A DNA stretch of 27,675 bases, taken from NCBI GenBank assembly GCA_965659715.1, contig CBFHXE010000028.1:1-27675 (forward strand), read 5' to 3'. A program made the translations under genes and the position numbers. The DNA is from CABZJG01 sp965659715. GTDB lineage: Bacteria > Pseudomonadota > Alphaproteobacteria > Rhodobacterales > Rhodobacteraceae. This document shows positions 14,655-24,313 of the stretch, one piece after another. Position 1 is the stretch's first letter. Every line of letters begins with the position of its first letter. The notes beneath the pieces were generated by a model that saw nothing but the letters and a program-made list of their open reading frames with translations, did no database searches and was not told the DNA's origin.

Positions 14655-15929
14655 TCAAAGCGCCGCGAATTGCGTTTTCTGCTTGGATGTCCAGCTTAAA
14701 GACAAAACGCTGTCGGTGTCGCGCGCGCGCTCTTCGATAACAACGCCTTGTGCATAAAGCCAGGCGCGGCGTTTGCCATCGGCATGATCCAAAACAACCT
14801 CATCTGACTGCGCAGCTGCATTCAGCGCAGTTGCGATTGCGTCCAACACCCGCTCCACACCATCGCCGGACAGCGCTGATATGGCAAAGACATCGTCTTG
14901 GCGATCGGCGCGGGCCTCGGTGGCGGCAACATCCTCTTCGGGCAGCAGGTCAATTTTATTCCAAAGCTGTAAAATTGGCGTGGCGTCGGAAACCCCCAGA
15001 TTGGCGATGATTTGATCCACATCGTTGGCTTGGTCTTCACTTGCCGCATGTGAAATATCGCGCACATGCAAGATAATGTCGGCGGTCAGAACCTCTTCGA
15101 GCGTGGCGCGGAATGCCGCCACCAATTCGGTTGGCAAATCGGATATAAACCCAACTGTATCGGAAAAAATCACTTCAAACCCGGGCCCCAGCTTGACCGA
15201 TCGCATGGTCGGGTCCAGTGTTGCAAAGAGCATATCTTTGGCCATCACCCCGGCCCCGGTTAAACGGTTGAACAGGGTGGATTTACCGGCATTGGTATAG
15301 CCTACTAGGGCCACCACCGGAAAGGGCACCTTGGCCCGTGCAGCACGGTGCAAACTGCGGGTTTTAACCACTTTGCTCAATTGCCGCCGCAACCGCACCA
15401 ATTGTTGATCGATTGCCCGCCGGTCTGCTTCGATCTGGGTCTCCCCGGGCCCGCCGACAAATCCAAGCCCACCGCGCTGGCGCTCAAGGTGGGTCCAGGC
15501 CCGTACCAAACGCGTGCGCTGATAACTCAAAGCCGCCATTTCAACTTGTAAAACCCCTTCACGGGTGGCGGCGCGGTCGGAAAATATCTCTAAGATTAAA
15601 CTGGTACGATCTAGCAGTTTTACTTTCCAAAGCTTTTCCAAATTGCGCTGCTGCACCGGGCTAACCAGACCGTCGATAATCACCAACTCGATCTCTTGGT
15701 CATGAAACAGCTGTTTCAGCTCTTCAAGCTTGCCTTTGCCAAAAAGATGGCCGGGGTTCGGCTTTGGCAAAGACACAATGGTAGATCCTGCAGCCTTTAG
15801 GCCAGGCAGCGCCATCGCAAGCGATACAGCTTCGCCCATCGCCGAAAGTGGCTCTCGGCGATCAGGATCAGATTTAATGTCCGGAAGCAAAACCCAAGCG
15901 CGGGTGTCGCTTTTCTCTGTTGCCCTCAA
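14655..15929 (-). CDS. hflX: GTPase HflX
   Basis: Ribosome-associated Obg/HflX-superfamily GTPase that splits or rescues stalled 70S ribosomes. The 424-residue protein has the N-terminal HflX domain (GHLFGKGKLEEL, VQQRNLEKLW, LILEIFSDRAATREG and LGFVGGPGETQIEADRR), the G1 motif GYTNAGKST at 210-218, G3 DTVGF and G4 NKID, then a C-terminal domain. The apparent start is TTG 15929, which overlaps the hfq stop (TTGA). No ATG lies nearby in frame before residue 31, and the sequence from TTG matches the family, so TTG is likely used. Tight coupling with hfq is the usual arrangement in proteobacteria. Confidence 0.95.
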   Translation of the reverse strand: MRATEKSDTRAWVLLPDIKSDPDRREPLSAMGEAVSLAMALPGLKAAGSTIVSLPKPNPGHLFGKGKLEELKQLFHDQEIELVIIDGLVSPVQQRNLEKLWKVKLLDRTSLILEIFSDRAATREGVLQVEMAALSYQRTRLVRAWTHLERQRGGLGFVGGPGETQIEADRRAIDQQLVRLRRQLSKVVKTRSLHRAARAKVPFPVVALVGYTNAGKSTLFNRLTGAGVMAKDMLFATLDPTMRSVKLGPGFEVIFSDTVGFISDLPTELVAAFRATLEEVLTADIILHVRDISHAASEDQANDVDQIIANLGVSDATPILQLWNKIDLLPEEDVAATEARADRQDDVFAISALSGDGVERVLDAIATALNAAAQSDEVVLDHADGKRRAWLYAQGVVIEERARDTDSVLSLSWTSKQKTQFAAL

Positions 15930-16165
15930 TTGGCGTCTTCACCTTCATAAAGGGAAATGGACTGTGACGGCATAATCGTCGAAATGGCATGTTTATACAC
16001 CAGTTGAGATTGCCCATCGCGGCGCAAAAGAATGCAAAAATTGTCAAACCATGTTATGACACCTTGCAATTTAACACCGTTGATCAAAAATACCGTCACC
16101 GGAATTTTGGTCTTACGTACATGATTTAAAAATGCATCTTGCAGGTTTTGACGATCTGAGGCCAT
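15926..16165 (-). CDS. hfq: RNA chaperone Hfq
   Basis: Hexameric Sm-like RNA chaperone that pairs small RNAs with mRNAs. It is 79 aa, short as usual in alphaproteobacteria, with Sm1 (NLQDAFLNHVRKTKIPVTVFLINGVKLQG) and Sm2 (LVYKHAISTIMP, including the Lys-His pair of the proximal RNA site) intact. AAGG lies eight bases before the ATG. A 114-base gap separates it from trkH upstream, enough for its own promoter. TTGCGG and CATTAT with 17 bases between them (minus strand, around 16210-16240) is a possible but weak sigma-70 site. Confidence 0.97.
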   Translation of the reverse strand: MASDRQNLQDAFLNHVRKTKIPVTVFLINGVKLQGVITWFDNFCILLRRDGQSQLVYKHAISTIMPSQSISLYEGEDAN

Positions 16166-16279
16166 TTTTTTACCTTTTCTTGTTTTTACGCCCTAGTCAC
16201 GCAATCCTAATCAATAATGAAATAGCAATGCTTACGCCGCAATACAACCACATCTCTTAAACAGGGTCTATTCTAATTC

Positions 16280-17782
16280 TTAACGCCACCACGCTTCTGG
16301 CGATAGCATGGCCAAAACCACCAAGATTTCAAATCGCCCCAAAATCATTGCAAAGCATAAAATGGCTTTGGTCCAACCGCCCGCAGATACCAGATCGACA
16401 GTGTCAGGGGCCACCAGATCAATCAAGGGGCCCGTGGTGCTCAGAGCGCTGATACATAAGGCTAAAGCCGTCTCAAAGGAAAAGCCCGTTGCCGCAAGAG
16501 CCAAGGTAATCAATGCCAACGCAATGGCAAACATCATGAAAAAGATCCACGCGACAAAAGCATTGCTGCGCAATTCTTGATGATGCCTATTGGACATCTG
16601 GCCAACAGATGACGGATGGATCAATTGATCAACCTCTCGCATTGCATTTAGATAAAGCGAATAGACGCGCAGCAATTTAACCCCGCCTGCGGTGGTGGCG
16701 ACACCCCCCCCGATCAAAGCCAGCCCCATGAATAAAAGTGCCGGCGTACTGAGCGCGGACCACTGTTCCCCGGCCCCCCAATGGGCGCTAACAAATCCAG
16801 TTGTCGTAATAAAAGATATTGTGGTGAACAAAATGCCCCATAGGACCTCAAAGGCCTGGACAAAGGTAATCATACCGCCAACGTTCATGACCCCCAATAT
16901 ATGCCGCGCAAGCAACCCAAGGCTGACAATCATAATAATGATTAAACCAAAGCGCACTTCGGGATCACGGCGCAGTTGTTTGGCAGATGGGCCACCGCGA
17001 TCTGCCTGCACTGTTGACCGCGACACTGCCAATAGCAAAAAGGCGCAAATTAGCCCCTCGACCAACCATTGTCCAGACAAGTCAGACAAGTGAACCGCCC
17101 CGGTGATGCCGCTGGTGGCCAGAACCGACATAGCATATATTAACCCGTCGAAGCCCGCCATCCCGCTGAGGGTTAGCCCCAACCACAATATGACCGTCAA
17201 AGCCGCGTATATCGGAAATAATTGCATCGAGTTGCGGAGCAAAAAGGACCGGCGTTCTTTAGCGGTCAAAAAACTTGTTTGACGGCTTTTAGAAGAGCCA
17301 ACCAATTCAAATCCGCCTAAATTCATCGGCGCTAGAATAGCAGCCGCAGAAATCCAGATTAAAACGCCGCCAAACCATGCCACCAATGCCCGCCATAACA
17401 GCAAGCTGTCCGGTAGACGATCTGGGTCAAAAACCCGTAGCCCGGTTGTGGTTAATGCGCTGACCATATCAAGGTAGGCCGTTGAAAAATTGGTGGATTT
17501 AAGTATCTCGGCCTCTGGTATAGCCAGGAATATTGGCAAAATGACAAACCCAAGGCCTAATGAGCCCAGTTGCTGTACCCCGCTTTCCTCAATTTTTCGA
17601 TTGGACATTGCCAAGGCCACCATTGCAAGGAAAAGCAATCCCAAGACACCGGTGTAAAAGAACATACGCGCATCGAAGTAAGCCGCTTGCGATAAAGCAA
17701 AAAAACTTGGCAACAACATTGTAGCAGCGGCCACCGCAAACAGGTGGAAAAGAACAGGAAGATCTAGGAAACGCCTGAGCAT
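16280..17782 (-). CDS. trkH: TrkH family potassium uptake protein
   Basis: Channel-like membrane subunit of the Trk potassium uptake system, 500 aa, with about ten or more hydrophobic segments. Pore-region candidates include ALTTTGLRVFDPD, LATSGITGAVHLSD, FTTISFITTTGFVSAHWG and ALSTTGPLIDLVAP, i.e. four TTG/TSG-like selectivity segments at regular intervals, as expected for the fourfold pseudo-symmetric pore. The N-terminus starts directly at a hydrophobic segment. It begins three bases after the trkA stop, so the cytoplasmic gate and the membrane subunit are made together. Confidence 0.93.
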   Translation of the reverse strand: MLRRFLDLPVLFHLFAVAAATMLLPSFFALSQAAYFDARMFFYTGVLGLLFLAMVALAMSNRKIEESGVQQLGSLGLGFVILPIFLAIPEAEILKSTNFSTAYLDMVSALTTTGLRVFDPDRLPDSLLLWRALVAWFGGVLIWISAAAILAPMNLGGFELVGSSKSRQTSFLTAKERRSFLLRNSMQLFPIYAALTVILWLGLTLSGMAGFDGLIYAMSVLATSGITGAVHLSDLSGQWLVEGLICAFLLLAVSRSTVQADRGGPSAKQLRRDPEVRFGLIIIMIVSLGLLARHILGVMNVGGMITFVQAFEVLWGILFTTISFITTTGFVSAHWGAGEQWSALSTPALLFMGLALIGGGVATTAGGVKLLRVYSLYLNAMREVDQLIHPSSVGQMSNRHHQELRSNAFVAWIFFMMFAIALALITLALAATGFSFETALALCISALSTTGPLIDLVAPDTVDLVSAGGWTKAILCFAMILGRFEILVVLAMLSPEAWWR

Positions 17783-17785
17783 CGA

Positions 17786-19162
17786 CTAGAAAAAGTCAAT
17801 CGAGACTTGCAGCAATCGCTCGACTTCCGGAATATCCTTGGACAGCGCGAAAAGCGCGATCACATCGCCTTCTTCTATCCGTGTCTCCCCTGTGGGCTTG
17901 ACCAGTTCTTGCCCCTTTAGAACCCCACCGATCAAAACCCCTTCGGGGAAATCAATGTCACGGATTTTTTGGCCCGTTATAGGCGAGGTTGATAAAACCT
18001 GCGCCTCGATAACTTCGGCCTCGGCATCACCGATAGAATAGACTTCGCGCACTCTGCCGTGACGGATATGGCGCAAAATCGAACTTACCGTGGTGGCCCG
18101 AGGGTTGATATAGGCATCGATGCCCAGCGGACCCATCAAAGGAATAAGCGTTGGGTCATTGATCAATACAATTGATTTCGGACAGCCTTGCTGTTTTGAT
18201 CGCACCGCCGCAAGCATATTTGTTTTATCATCATCAGTGACCGCCAAAACTGCATCAGTTTTAGCAATGTTCGCCTCGGTCAGAAGACTGGCTTCTAAAC
18301 CATCCCCATGCAGAACGATGGTTTTTTCCAATTCATTGGCCGCGTGCTCGGCGATGCTACGGTTTTTTTCGATCACCTTGGCCCGCACTCTTTGAGAGCC
18401 GGCCTCAAGCGCTTTGGCAATTGACAGGCCGACATTGCCACCGCCGATCAAAAGCACCCGGTCATTTTTGCTTTGCGGCTTGCCAAAGACCTCCATCACT
18501 CGGTCCGCATCTTCGATATGACACATGACATAGACTTCGTCCTGAGCAAACAATTGGTCCCCCGCATCAGGGGCAAAAAGCACGCCTTCACGGCGGACCC
18601 CAACAACCAAAGAGCGCAGGGTAGAAAATAAATCCGTCAATTGCCGAAGCGGTGTGTTTGTCACCGGGCAATTTTCATCCAGCCGCAAGCCCAGCAGTTG
18701 CGCTTTTCCATCCAAAAAGTTTTCTGTATCAAAAGCCGCATTTGCAGACAGCCGTTTCAGGGCGGCCTGTGCGACCTCTCTTTCAGGACTAATCACAACA
18801 TCAATCGGCATATGATCGCGTCGGTAAAGGTCTGAATAAATCGCATCAAGATAGGATTGGCTGCGCAGGCGGGCTATTTTTCTGGGGATATCAAATACAG
18901 AATGTGCTACCTGACAGGTCACCATATTGACCTCGTCCGAATAGGTTGCAGCGATAATCATATCCGCATCGCGCGCGCCCGCGCGCTCTAAAATATCGGG
19001 ATAGGATGCAAATCCCGCAATGCCCTGAACATCAAGCGTATCCGTGGCGCGGCGCACCAGATTAGGATTATTGTCAACGATCGTAACGTCATTACGTTCG
19101 TTGGACAAATGTCGCGCAATTTGCCAACCGACTTGACCGGCACCGCAAATAATGACTTTCAT
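17786..19162 (-). CDS. trkA: Trk system potassium transporter TrkA
   Basis: Cytoplasmic NAD-binding regulator of TrkH, 458 aa. Two tandem RCK units are visible: the first begins MKVIICGAGQVGWQIARHL with the GxGxxG nucleotide motif, the second at about residue 230 (RVLLIGGGNVGLSIAKAL). Each is followed by an RCK_C half, the last near VLKGQELVKPTGETRIEEGDVIALFA. Length and architecture equal full TrkA rather than a single-domain KtrA. It follows ntrX after 61 bases and is almost joined to trkH. Confidence 0.95.
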   Translation of the reverse strand: MKVIICGAGQVGWQIARHLSNERNDVTIVDNNPNLVRRATDTLDVQGIAGFASYPDILERAGARDADMIIAATYSDEVNMVTCQVAHSVFDIPRKIARLRSQSYLDAIYSDLYRRDHMPIDVVISPEREVAQAALKRLSANAAFDTENFLDGKAQLLGLRLDENCPVTNTPLRQLTDLFSTLRSLVVGVRREGVLFAPDAGDQLFAQDEVYVMCHIEDADRVMEVFGKPQSKNDRVLLIGGGNVGLSIAKALEAGSQRVRAKVIEKNRSIAEHAANELEKTIVLHGDGLEASLLTEANIAKTDAVLAVTDDDKTNMLAAVRSKQQGCPKSIVLINDPTLIPLMGPLGIDAYINPRATTVSSILRHIRHGRVREVYSIGDAEAEVIEAQVLSTSPITGQKIRDIDFPEGVLIGGVLKGQELVKPTGETRIEEGDVIALFALSKDIPEVERLLQVSIDFF

Positions 19163-19223
19163 CCAAATCCCCTCTGATCTGGTAGATCTTGATTTATTTG
19201 CATGGCAGAAGGCAGGCTATTGG

Positions 19224-20624
19224 TCAATTATTGTTTTCCTCTATAGCTTCCCCGCTGGCTTTGCCAGCTGACACCACACCAAGTGATTTGAGCTTGCGAT
19301 GAAGCGCGCTGCGCTCCATGCCAACGAATTGTGCCGTTTTGCTAATATTACCGCCAAAACGGTTGATCTGGGTAATTAGATATTCACGCTCAAAAGCCTC
19401 GCGGGCCTCGCGCAGGGACATTGTTGCGATGTTTCTTGAAATCAACCCTTGAGTATTTTCAGCACCAACTCCAGCGGCATCATCTGGCAAATCGGCCGCA
19501 GAGATGGGATCACTGCTGTCGCCCAATATTAAAACCCGCTCAACCATATTTTTCAATTGGCGCACATTGCCCGGCCAGGCCATGGTTTGCAGCATGGTGG
19601 CCCCTTCTTCGCTTAAATCGCGCAGGCTATGGCCTTGGGCGTCGTGAAAATACTGCAAAAAATGCTGAACAAGCAAAGGAATATCCTCGCGCCGTTCTTC
19701 TAAAGACGGCACAGAAATAGGAACGACATTCAACCGGTGAAACAGCTCTTCGCGAAAGCTTTTTTCAGCGATTTCTTGGTTCAAATCGCGACTGGTCGAA
19801 GAAATAACCCTTAGATCCACATTTACATTTTCGCTTCCCCCAACCCGTTGAAAGCGTTGATCCACCAAAACCCGTAATATTTTGGATTGGGTCATCAGTG
19901 GCATATCTGCCACCTCGTCAAAATACACGACCCCCTGATTGGCCTGTTCCAGCAGCCCTTCGGTAATGCCTTTATCACTGCTTTCTTGCCCAAACAGCAC
20001 GCGCTCCATTTGATCGGGCTCGATCGCGGCGCAATTGACCACGACAAATGGCGCAGAGGCCCTTTCTGAGTGTCCGTGAATATAGCGCGCCGCCACTTCT
20101 TTGCCGGTGCCAGAGGCCCCTGTGAGCATCACACGGCCATTTGATTTCGTCACCTTATCCAATTGGGAAATGAGTGTTCGAAACTCTGTGCTCTGGCCGA
20201 TCATTTCGCTTGCAGGCCCGTCTTTTTGCCGCAAAGCAAGGTTTTCGCGCCGCAGCCGAGAGGTTTCCATAGCGCGCCGGATCACCACCAAAAGCTGATC
20301 TATATTAAACGGCTTTTCGATAAAATCATACGCGCCCTGCTTAATTGCTGCCACCGCAATTTCGATATTTCCATGCCCCGAAATGATCACCACAGGGACG
20401 TGCGGATACTCGCTCTTGACCTTTTTCAGGATATCGATCCCGTCCATGTCACTGTCTTTAAGCCAGATATCAAGGATCAGTAGGCCCGGTTGCTCGGCGG
20501 TGACCTCACGCATGCACTCTTCCGAGTTTCCCGCAAGCCGGGTGTTGTAGCCTTCGTCTTGAAGAATATCGCCGATCAGCTCGCGAATATCGCGTTCGTC
20601 GTCCACAATTAGAATATCGTTCAT
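19224..20624 (-). CDS. ntrX: Nitrogen/redox response regulator NtrX
   Basis: Partner of the sensor kinase NtrY, 466 aa. The receiver domain carries Asp52 in LLILDIWLKDSD. The AAA+ domain has Walker A (GASGTGKE) and a Walker B-like VVYFDEVADM, and the C-terminal helix-turn-helix is Fis-like (INRFGGNISKTAQFVGMERSALHRKLKSLG). At the place where sigma-54 activators carry GAFTGA the sequence reads LFGQESSDKGITEGLLEQA, so the sigma-54 contact loop is not canonical. NtrX relatives also deviate here as far as I recall. Its ATG overlaps ntrY by four bases. In Brucella and Rhodobacter NtrYX responds to oxygen or redox and controls denitrification and envelope genes; the role here is inferred. Confidence 0.93.
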   Translation of the reverse strand: MNDILIVDDERDIRELIGDILQDEGYNTRLAGNSEECMREVTAEQPGLLILDIWLKDSDMDGIDILKKVKSEYPHVPVVIISGHGNIEIAVAAIKQGAYDFIEKPFNIDQLLVVIRRAMETSRLRRENLALRQKDGPASEMIGQSTEFRTLISQLDKVTKSNGRVMLTGASGTGKEVAARYIHGHSERASAPFVVVNCAAIEPDQMERVLFGQESSDKGITEGLLEQANQGVVYFDEVADMPLMTQSKILRVLVDQRFQRVGGSENVNVDLRVISSTSRDLNQEIAEKSFREELFHRLNVVPISVPSLEERREDIPLLVQHFLQYFHDAQGHSLRDLSEEGATMLQTMAWPGNVRQLKNMVERVLILGDSSDPISAADLPDDAAGVGAENTQGLISRNIATMSLREAREAFEREYLITQINRFGGNISKTAQFVGMERSALHRKLKSLGVVSAGKASGEAIEENNN

Positions 20625-22900
20625 TTATGTGCTTCCTTAGTCATCTCTGTCGCGCCTTGCAAAGCCTGTGTCGGCAATAAAATAACGGCCTTGGCTCCTT
20701 TAAAATCTGCCCCGTCAAACGGGTCGGCATCCTCAAGTCTAAGGCTGCCTCCGTGTTCTTCGATAATCTTTCGCACAATCGCCAACCCCAATCCCGTGCC
20801 CTTGTCCCGGGTTGTCACATAGGGTTCAAACAAACGGCTGCGATCGGTTGGAAGCCCGGTTCCATTATCGGCCACCGTAATGCAAAGTTGCAGTGCGCTC
20901 GGTGTCATTTTAACGATGATCTTGCCGGGTACGCTGGCGTCTTGTCGTTTTTCTTGCCGTGCCTCGATCGCTTCGCCGGCGTTTTTCAACAGATTGGTAA
21001 AGGCCTGCGACATCATGGTTGCATCTATTTCGGTCAAAACAGGTGTGCCGGGTATGTCCATGTCAAAGCCGACATCGGGTTGACCGGCGTCTTGCAATAC
21101 CACCGCAGAACGTAGGAGCTCGGCAATATCTTCCCTGCGTTTTTCGGGCTCAGGCATGCGCGCAAATTTAGAAAACTCGTCAACAATGCGGCGCAAATCA
21201 TTGGTCTGGCGGATAATGACATCGGTCATTTGTTCAACCGCTTGTTCGTCGCCATCCAGTTTTGCGATGAATTTGCGCCGGATGCGCTCAGCCGACAGCT
21301 GAATGGGGGTCAAAGGGTTTTTGATCTCATGGGCAATGCGCCGCGCCACATCGCCCCAAGCCGCCGATCTTTGCGCTGAGACCAAATCGGTAATGTCATC
21401 AAATGCAACCACATAGCCTTCAAGGCTCTGATCTTCTTGACGGCGGGGGGCCATACGCACCAATAGGTTTTCCAAGCGGCCCGCCCTTACCACTTTGACT
21501 TCCTCTTGAATGCTGTCGAGCGGAGCGTCGCGCAAGCGCTCAAAAAGCGGAAAAAATTCTGGTACCGCGACGGATAAATCTGTTAGTTGCTGTTCGTTTT
21601 TCCAGCTTAGCAAACGTTGTGCCGACGGGTTGACAAAGGACACCCGGCCTTCTGGGTCAAGCCCGACAACGCCTGAAGTCACCGAACTTAGCACGGAATC
21701 AAACAGCCTTCTGCGCCGTTCAATTTGGTTTGTATTTTCAACCAATGCGTCCCTTTGAACTTTAAGTTGCCCTGTCATTTTGTTGAAATACTTGGATAAA
21801 AGAGAAAGTTCATCTTCACCATCCTCTTCAATCACACGGGTGTCAAATTTACCTTCGCCCACCCGCTGTGCTGCGCCGGCGAGCCGCCCTATCGGGCGCG
21901 ACAGGCGCTCTGCAAAGAGCAGCGCAAGCCAGATTGAGGACACAATGAGCAAAATCGCAAAGGCGAGATATAGCAATGCAAATTCGAATAACTGCTTGCT
22001 CGCGTCCTGTTCAAGCTGTTGGTAAAGCTTGGCCGTGGCCTGCGTTTCATCCAGCAAGGCCAGAAGATTTCCATCAACCTGACGGGATACAAGCAAATAA
22101 TAATCTGGAAACCCAGAAAGATAGGCCAATGCCCTGAGCTCGTTATTTTGCCAGTCTTCGATTAAAACCACCGCCTGTAGGGAGGCATCAATCTTGCTCG
22201 GATCAGGTTTCTCATAATCAAATAAATAAGACCGGTGTCCGCGTAGGATTAATTCTCCTTGACCGTTGATTATGAACGCCTCGCGCAGCCCCCTTTGAAT
22301 GCCCTGCTGCTCTTGGCTAAGCGTTTCACGTAGCGCCTGCGGATCAAAGCGAACTTGCGTTCGGCGATATTGCTCAAGGATTTGCACGAGACTTGCCGTA
22401 TCTTCGGACATGGAAGCCTTTTGATCTTCTTCATAGGCCTGCGCGGCAGCAAGAGAATCTTCGATGACGCCTTTCACCCGATCTGAAAACCAGGCCTCAA
22501 GCCCCATATTGATCGACAAAAGAGCAAAGACAGCGACGGTGATCGTGGGCAGCAAAGCCATGACGGTAAAAACACCGGTAAGGCGCAAATGCAATCTTGA
22601 TCCGGCTGATTTCTGGCGCCTTTGCGAAATGATGCGCAGTATTCTTTGCGATACCATTGCAACCGTGACCAAAACATAAATGATGTCGGCCATGACCACC
22701 AAGCGGATCATATTCGAGCGCGCGTTCTGTTCTAACGGGCCGAGCACAAGATATGTGCCAAGCACCAAAATCGGGCCGAGCAAAACCAACCCGACGTTGA
22801 CAACAGTCGAAAACCGTTTCTGCCGCCGCAATTGCAGCGCCCGGCTCCAGATAAGCTGTGAACCACGGGTTTTTGATGGCTTGCTCACGGCCTTCCCCAA
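20621..22900 (-). CDS. ntrY: Sensor histidine kinase NtrY
   Basis: Membrane sensor kinase of 759 aa. Hydrophobic segments are at about residues 33-54, 66-88, 106-131 and 305-331, with a periplasmic region of roughly 170 residues between the last two. A HAMP domain follows (about 332-385), then PAS (about 395-500, VSFVNPSAQRLL), the dimerisation box RRIAHEIKNPLTPIQLSAERIRRK with phospho-acceptor His524, and a HATPase with NLLKNAGEA, DNGTGLP and GTGLGLAIVRKII. Length and order match NtrY exactly. It follows ntrC after 39 bases and overlaps ntrX. Confidence 0.95.
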   Translation of the reverse strand: MGKAVSKPSKTRGSQLIWSRALQLRRQKRFSTVVNVGLVLLGPILVLGTYLVLGPLEQNARSNMIRLVVMADIIYVLVTVAMVSQRILRIISQRRQKSAGSRLHLRLTGVFTVMALLPTITVAVFALLSINMGLEAWFSDRVKGVIEDSLAAAQAYEEDQKASMSEDTASLVQILEQYRRTQVRFDPQALRETLSQEQQGIQRGLREAFIINGQGELILRGHRSYLFDYEKPDPSKIDASLQAVVLIEDWQNNELRALAYLSGFPDYYLLVSRQVDGNLLALLDETQATAKLYQQLEQDASKQLFEFALLYLAFAILLIVSSIWLALLFAERLSRPIGRLAGAAQRVGEGKFDTRVIEEDGEDELSLLSKYFNKMTGQLKVQRDALVENTNQIERRRRLFDSVLSSVTSGVVGLDPEGRVSFVNPSAQRLLSWKNEQQLTDLSVAVPEFFPLFERLRDAPLDSIQEEVKVVRAGRLENLLVRMAPRRQEDQSLEGYVVAFDDITDLVSAQRSAAWGDVARRIAHEIKNPLTPIQLSAERIRRKFIAKLDGDEQAVEQMTDVIIRQTNDLRRIVDEFSKFARMPEPEKRREDIAELLRSAVVLQDAGQPDVGFDMDIPGTPVLTEIDATMMSQAFTNLLKNAGEAIEARQEKRQDASVPGKIIVKMTPSALQLCITVADNGTGLPTDRSRLFEPYVTTRDKGTGLGLAIVRKIIEEHGGSLRLEDADPFDGADFKGAKAVILLPTQALQGATEMTKEAHK

Positions 22901-22939
22901 TGTGACAAAGCGGTTGGCATCCTGCTGCCTGTTGCTTGA

Positions 22940-24313
22940 TTACATCAGTTTTCGTCGACGTGTGACCTTAATGTCAAGCTCATTGATTTTTTTGCGCAAA
23001 GTATTGCGGTTAATACCCAGTAAATCAGCGCATTTTGCTTGGTTTCCGCCATTGGCTTCCAGCGCGATCTCGATCAAGGGGGCCTCGACTTCACGCAGGA
23101 TGCGTGAATGCAGCCCGGGTGGCGGTAAAATGTTACCATGCAGATCAAAATAACGGCGCAAGTGGCGTTCAACATCTGCCGACAAACGATTGGTCGAGCC
23201 TTTTTGCAGATTAAGCGTCATGGCCGGTTGGTTGCCCAAGGCTTGCTCGACCTCGGTCAGGGAAATTTCAACGCCTCTTGCTGTCAGGCCAAGCCGCTTC
23301 ACAACATTTTCAAGCTGCCGCACATTGCCGGGCCAGCTGTAGTTGCGAAACAGCTGCGCCGCTTGCTCGGACATCAGGCGCGGGATGGCCCCTTCCCGCT
23401 CGGCGCGTTTTAAAAAGTGATCGCAGAGCAATTGGATGTCATCGACCCTTTCGCGCAGCGAGAGCACCTGGACTGTCGCCCCGCCAAGCCGGTAATACAG
23501 ATCACGCCGCACTGCGCCTTGATCAACAGCTTCGCTGACTTCGCCCTGCATTGTCGCAATAAAGCGCGGTGAAAAATCCCCCGGCGTGTCAATCATCCGG
23601 ACAATACGCCCCTGCCCTTCTTCGTTAATATCGCCAATTTCCTCGATTAAAATCGTCCCGCCCTTGGCCCGCGCCAAAATTTTGGCTGGCCCATCAAGCG
23701 CCACCAAATCCGCTTCGGTGACAGTAACAAAGGGCAGGTTTCGGCGATCCGAATAATTGTGAAGCACTTTCGATATAAGCGTCTTTCCGGTGCCCGACTC
23801 GCCGGAAATGAGAACCGGAAGATCGGCATTCATCACCCGCGCCACCAGCCGGTAGAGCCCCTGCATGGCGGGCGTTTTGCCAATCAGAGGCAGACCCTCT
23901 TGTGTTTCATCACCCATGTCCGGCTCGGCCACCTGACGCCTTGCAGGGCGCCGGTGCTCCAAGGCTATGGCGCATCGTTTCATCAAATCGGGCAAATCAA
24001 AGGGTTTGGGCAAATAGTCAAAAGCCTCGGCCTCGGCCGCGTGAATTGCCGTCATAATGGTATTTTGCGCCGAGATCACGATCACCGGCAATTCCGGCCG
24101 GTCCTGGGATATTTTTGGCAACATTTCCAATCCATTGCCATCCGGCATCATCACATCGGTGATCACCGCATCGCCTTTGCCCTCTTCTACCCAGCGCATC
24201 AACGTGGTTAGGCTGGACGTTGCGTGCACGCGGCAGCCCGCGCGGGTCAGGGCTTGGGTTAAAACAGTGCGAATTGTGCGGTCATCATCGGCAACAAGGA
24301 CAGTTCCATCCAT
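22940..24313 (-). CDS. ntrC: Nitrogen regulatory protein NtrC, without GAFTGA loop
   Basis: Response regulator of nitrogen assimilation, 457 aa. The receiver domain has Asp53 (AVITDVMMPDGNG). The AAA+ domain has Walker A GESGTGKT at 171-178 and a Walker B-like ILIEEIGD at 221-228; the C-terminal Fis-like helix-turn-helix is EANGGNQAKCADLLGINRNTLRKKI. Between Walker A and B the stretch VTEADLVALDGPAKILARA is shorter than in sigma-54 activators and has no GAFTGA. R. capsulatus NtrC is known to lack that loop and to act with the housekeeping sigma-70 RNA polymerase; this protein appears to be the same type. Its ATG overlaps the ntrB stop by one base. Confidence 0.95.
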   Translation of the reverse strand: MDGTVLVADDDRTIRTVLTQALTRAGCRVHATSSLTTLMRWVEEGKGDAVITDVMMPDGNGLEMLPKISQDRPELPVIVISAQNTIMTAIHAAEAEAFDYLPKPFDLPDLMKRCAIALEHRRPARRQVAEPDMGDETQEGLPLIGKTPAMQGLYRLVARVMNADLPVLISGESGTGKTLISKVLHNYSDRRNLPFVTVTEADLVALDGPAKILARAKGGTILIEEIGDINEEGQGRIVRMIDTPGDFSPRFIATMQGEVSEAVDQGAVRRDLYYRLGGATVQVLSLRERVDDIQLLCDHFLKRAEREGAIPRLMSEQAAQLFRNYSWPGNVRQLENVVKRLGLTARGVEISLTEVEQALGNQPAMTLNLQKGSTNRLSADVERHLRRYFDLHGNILPPPGLHSRILREVEAPLIEIALEANGGNQAKCADLLGINRNTLRKKINELDIKVTRRRKLM

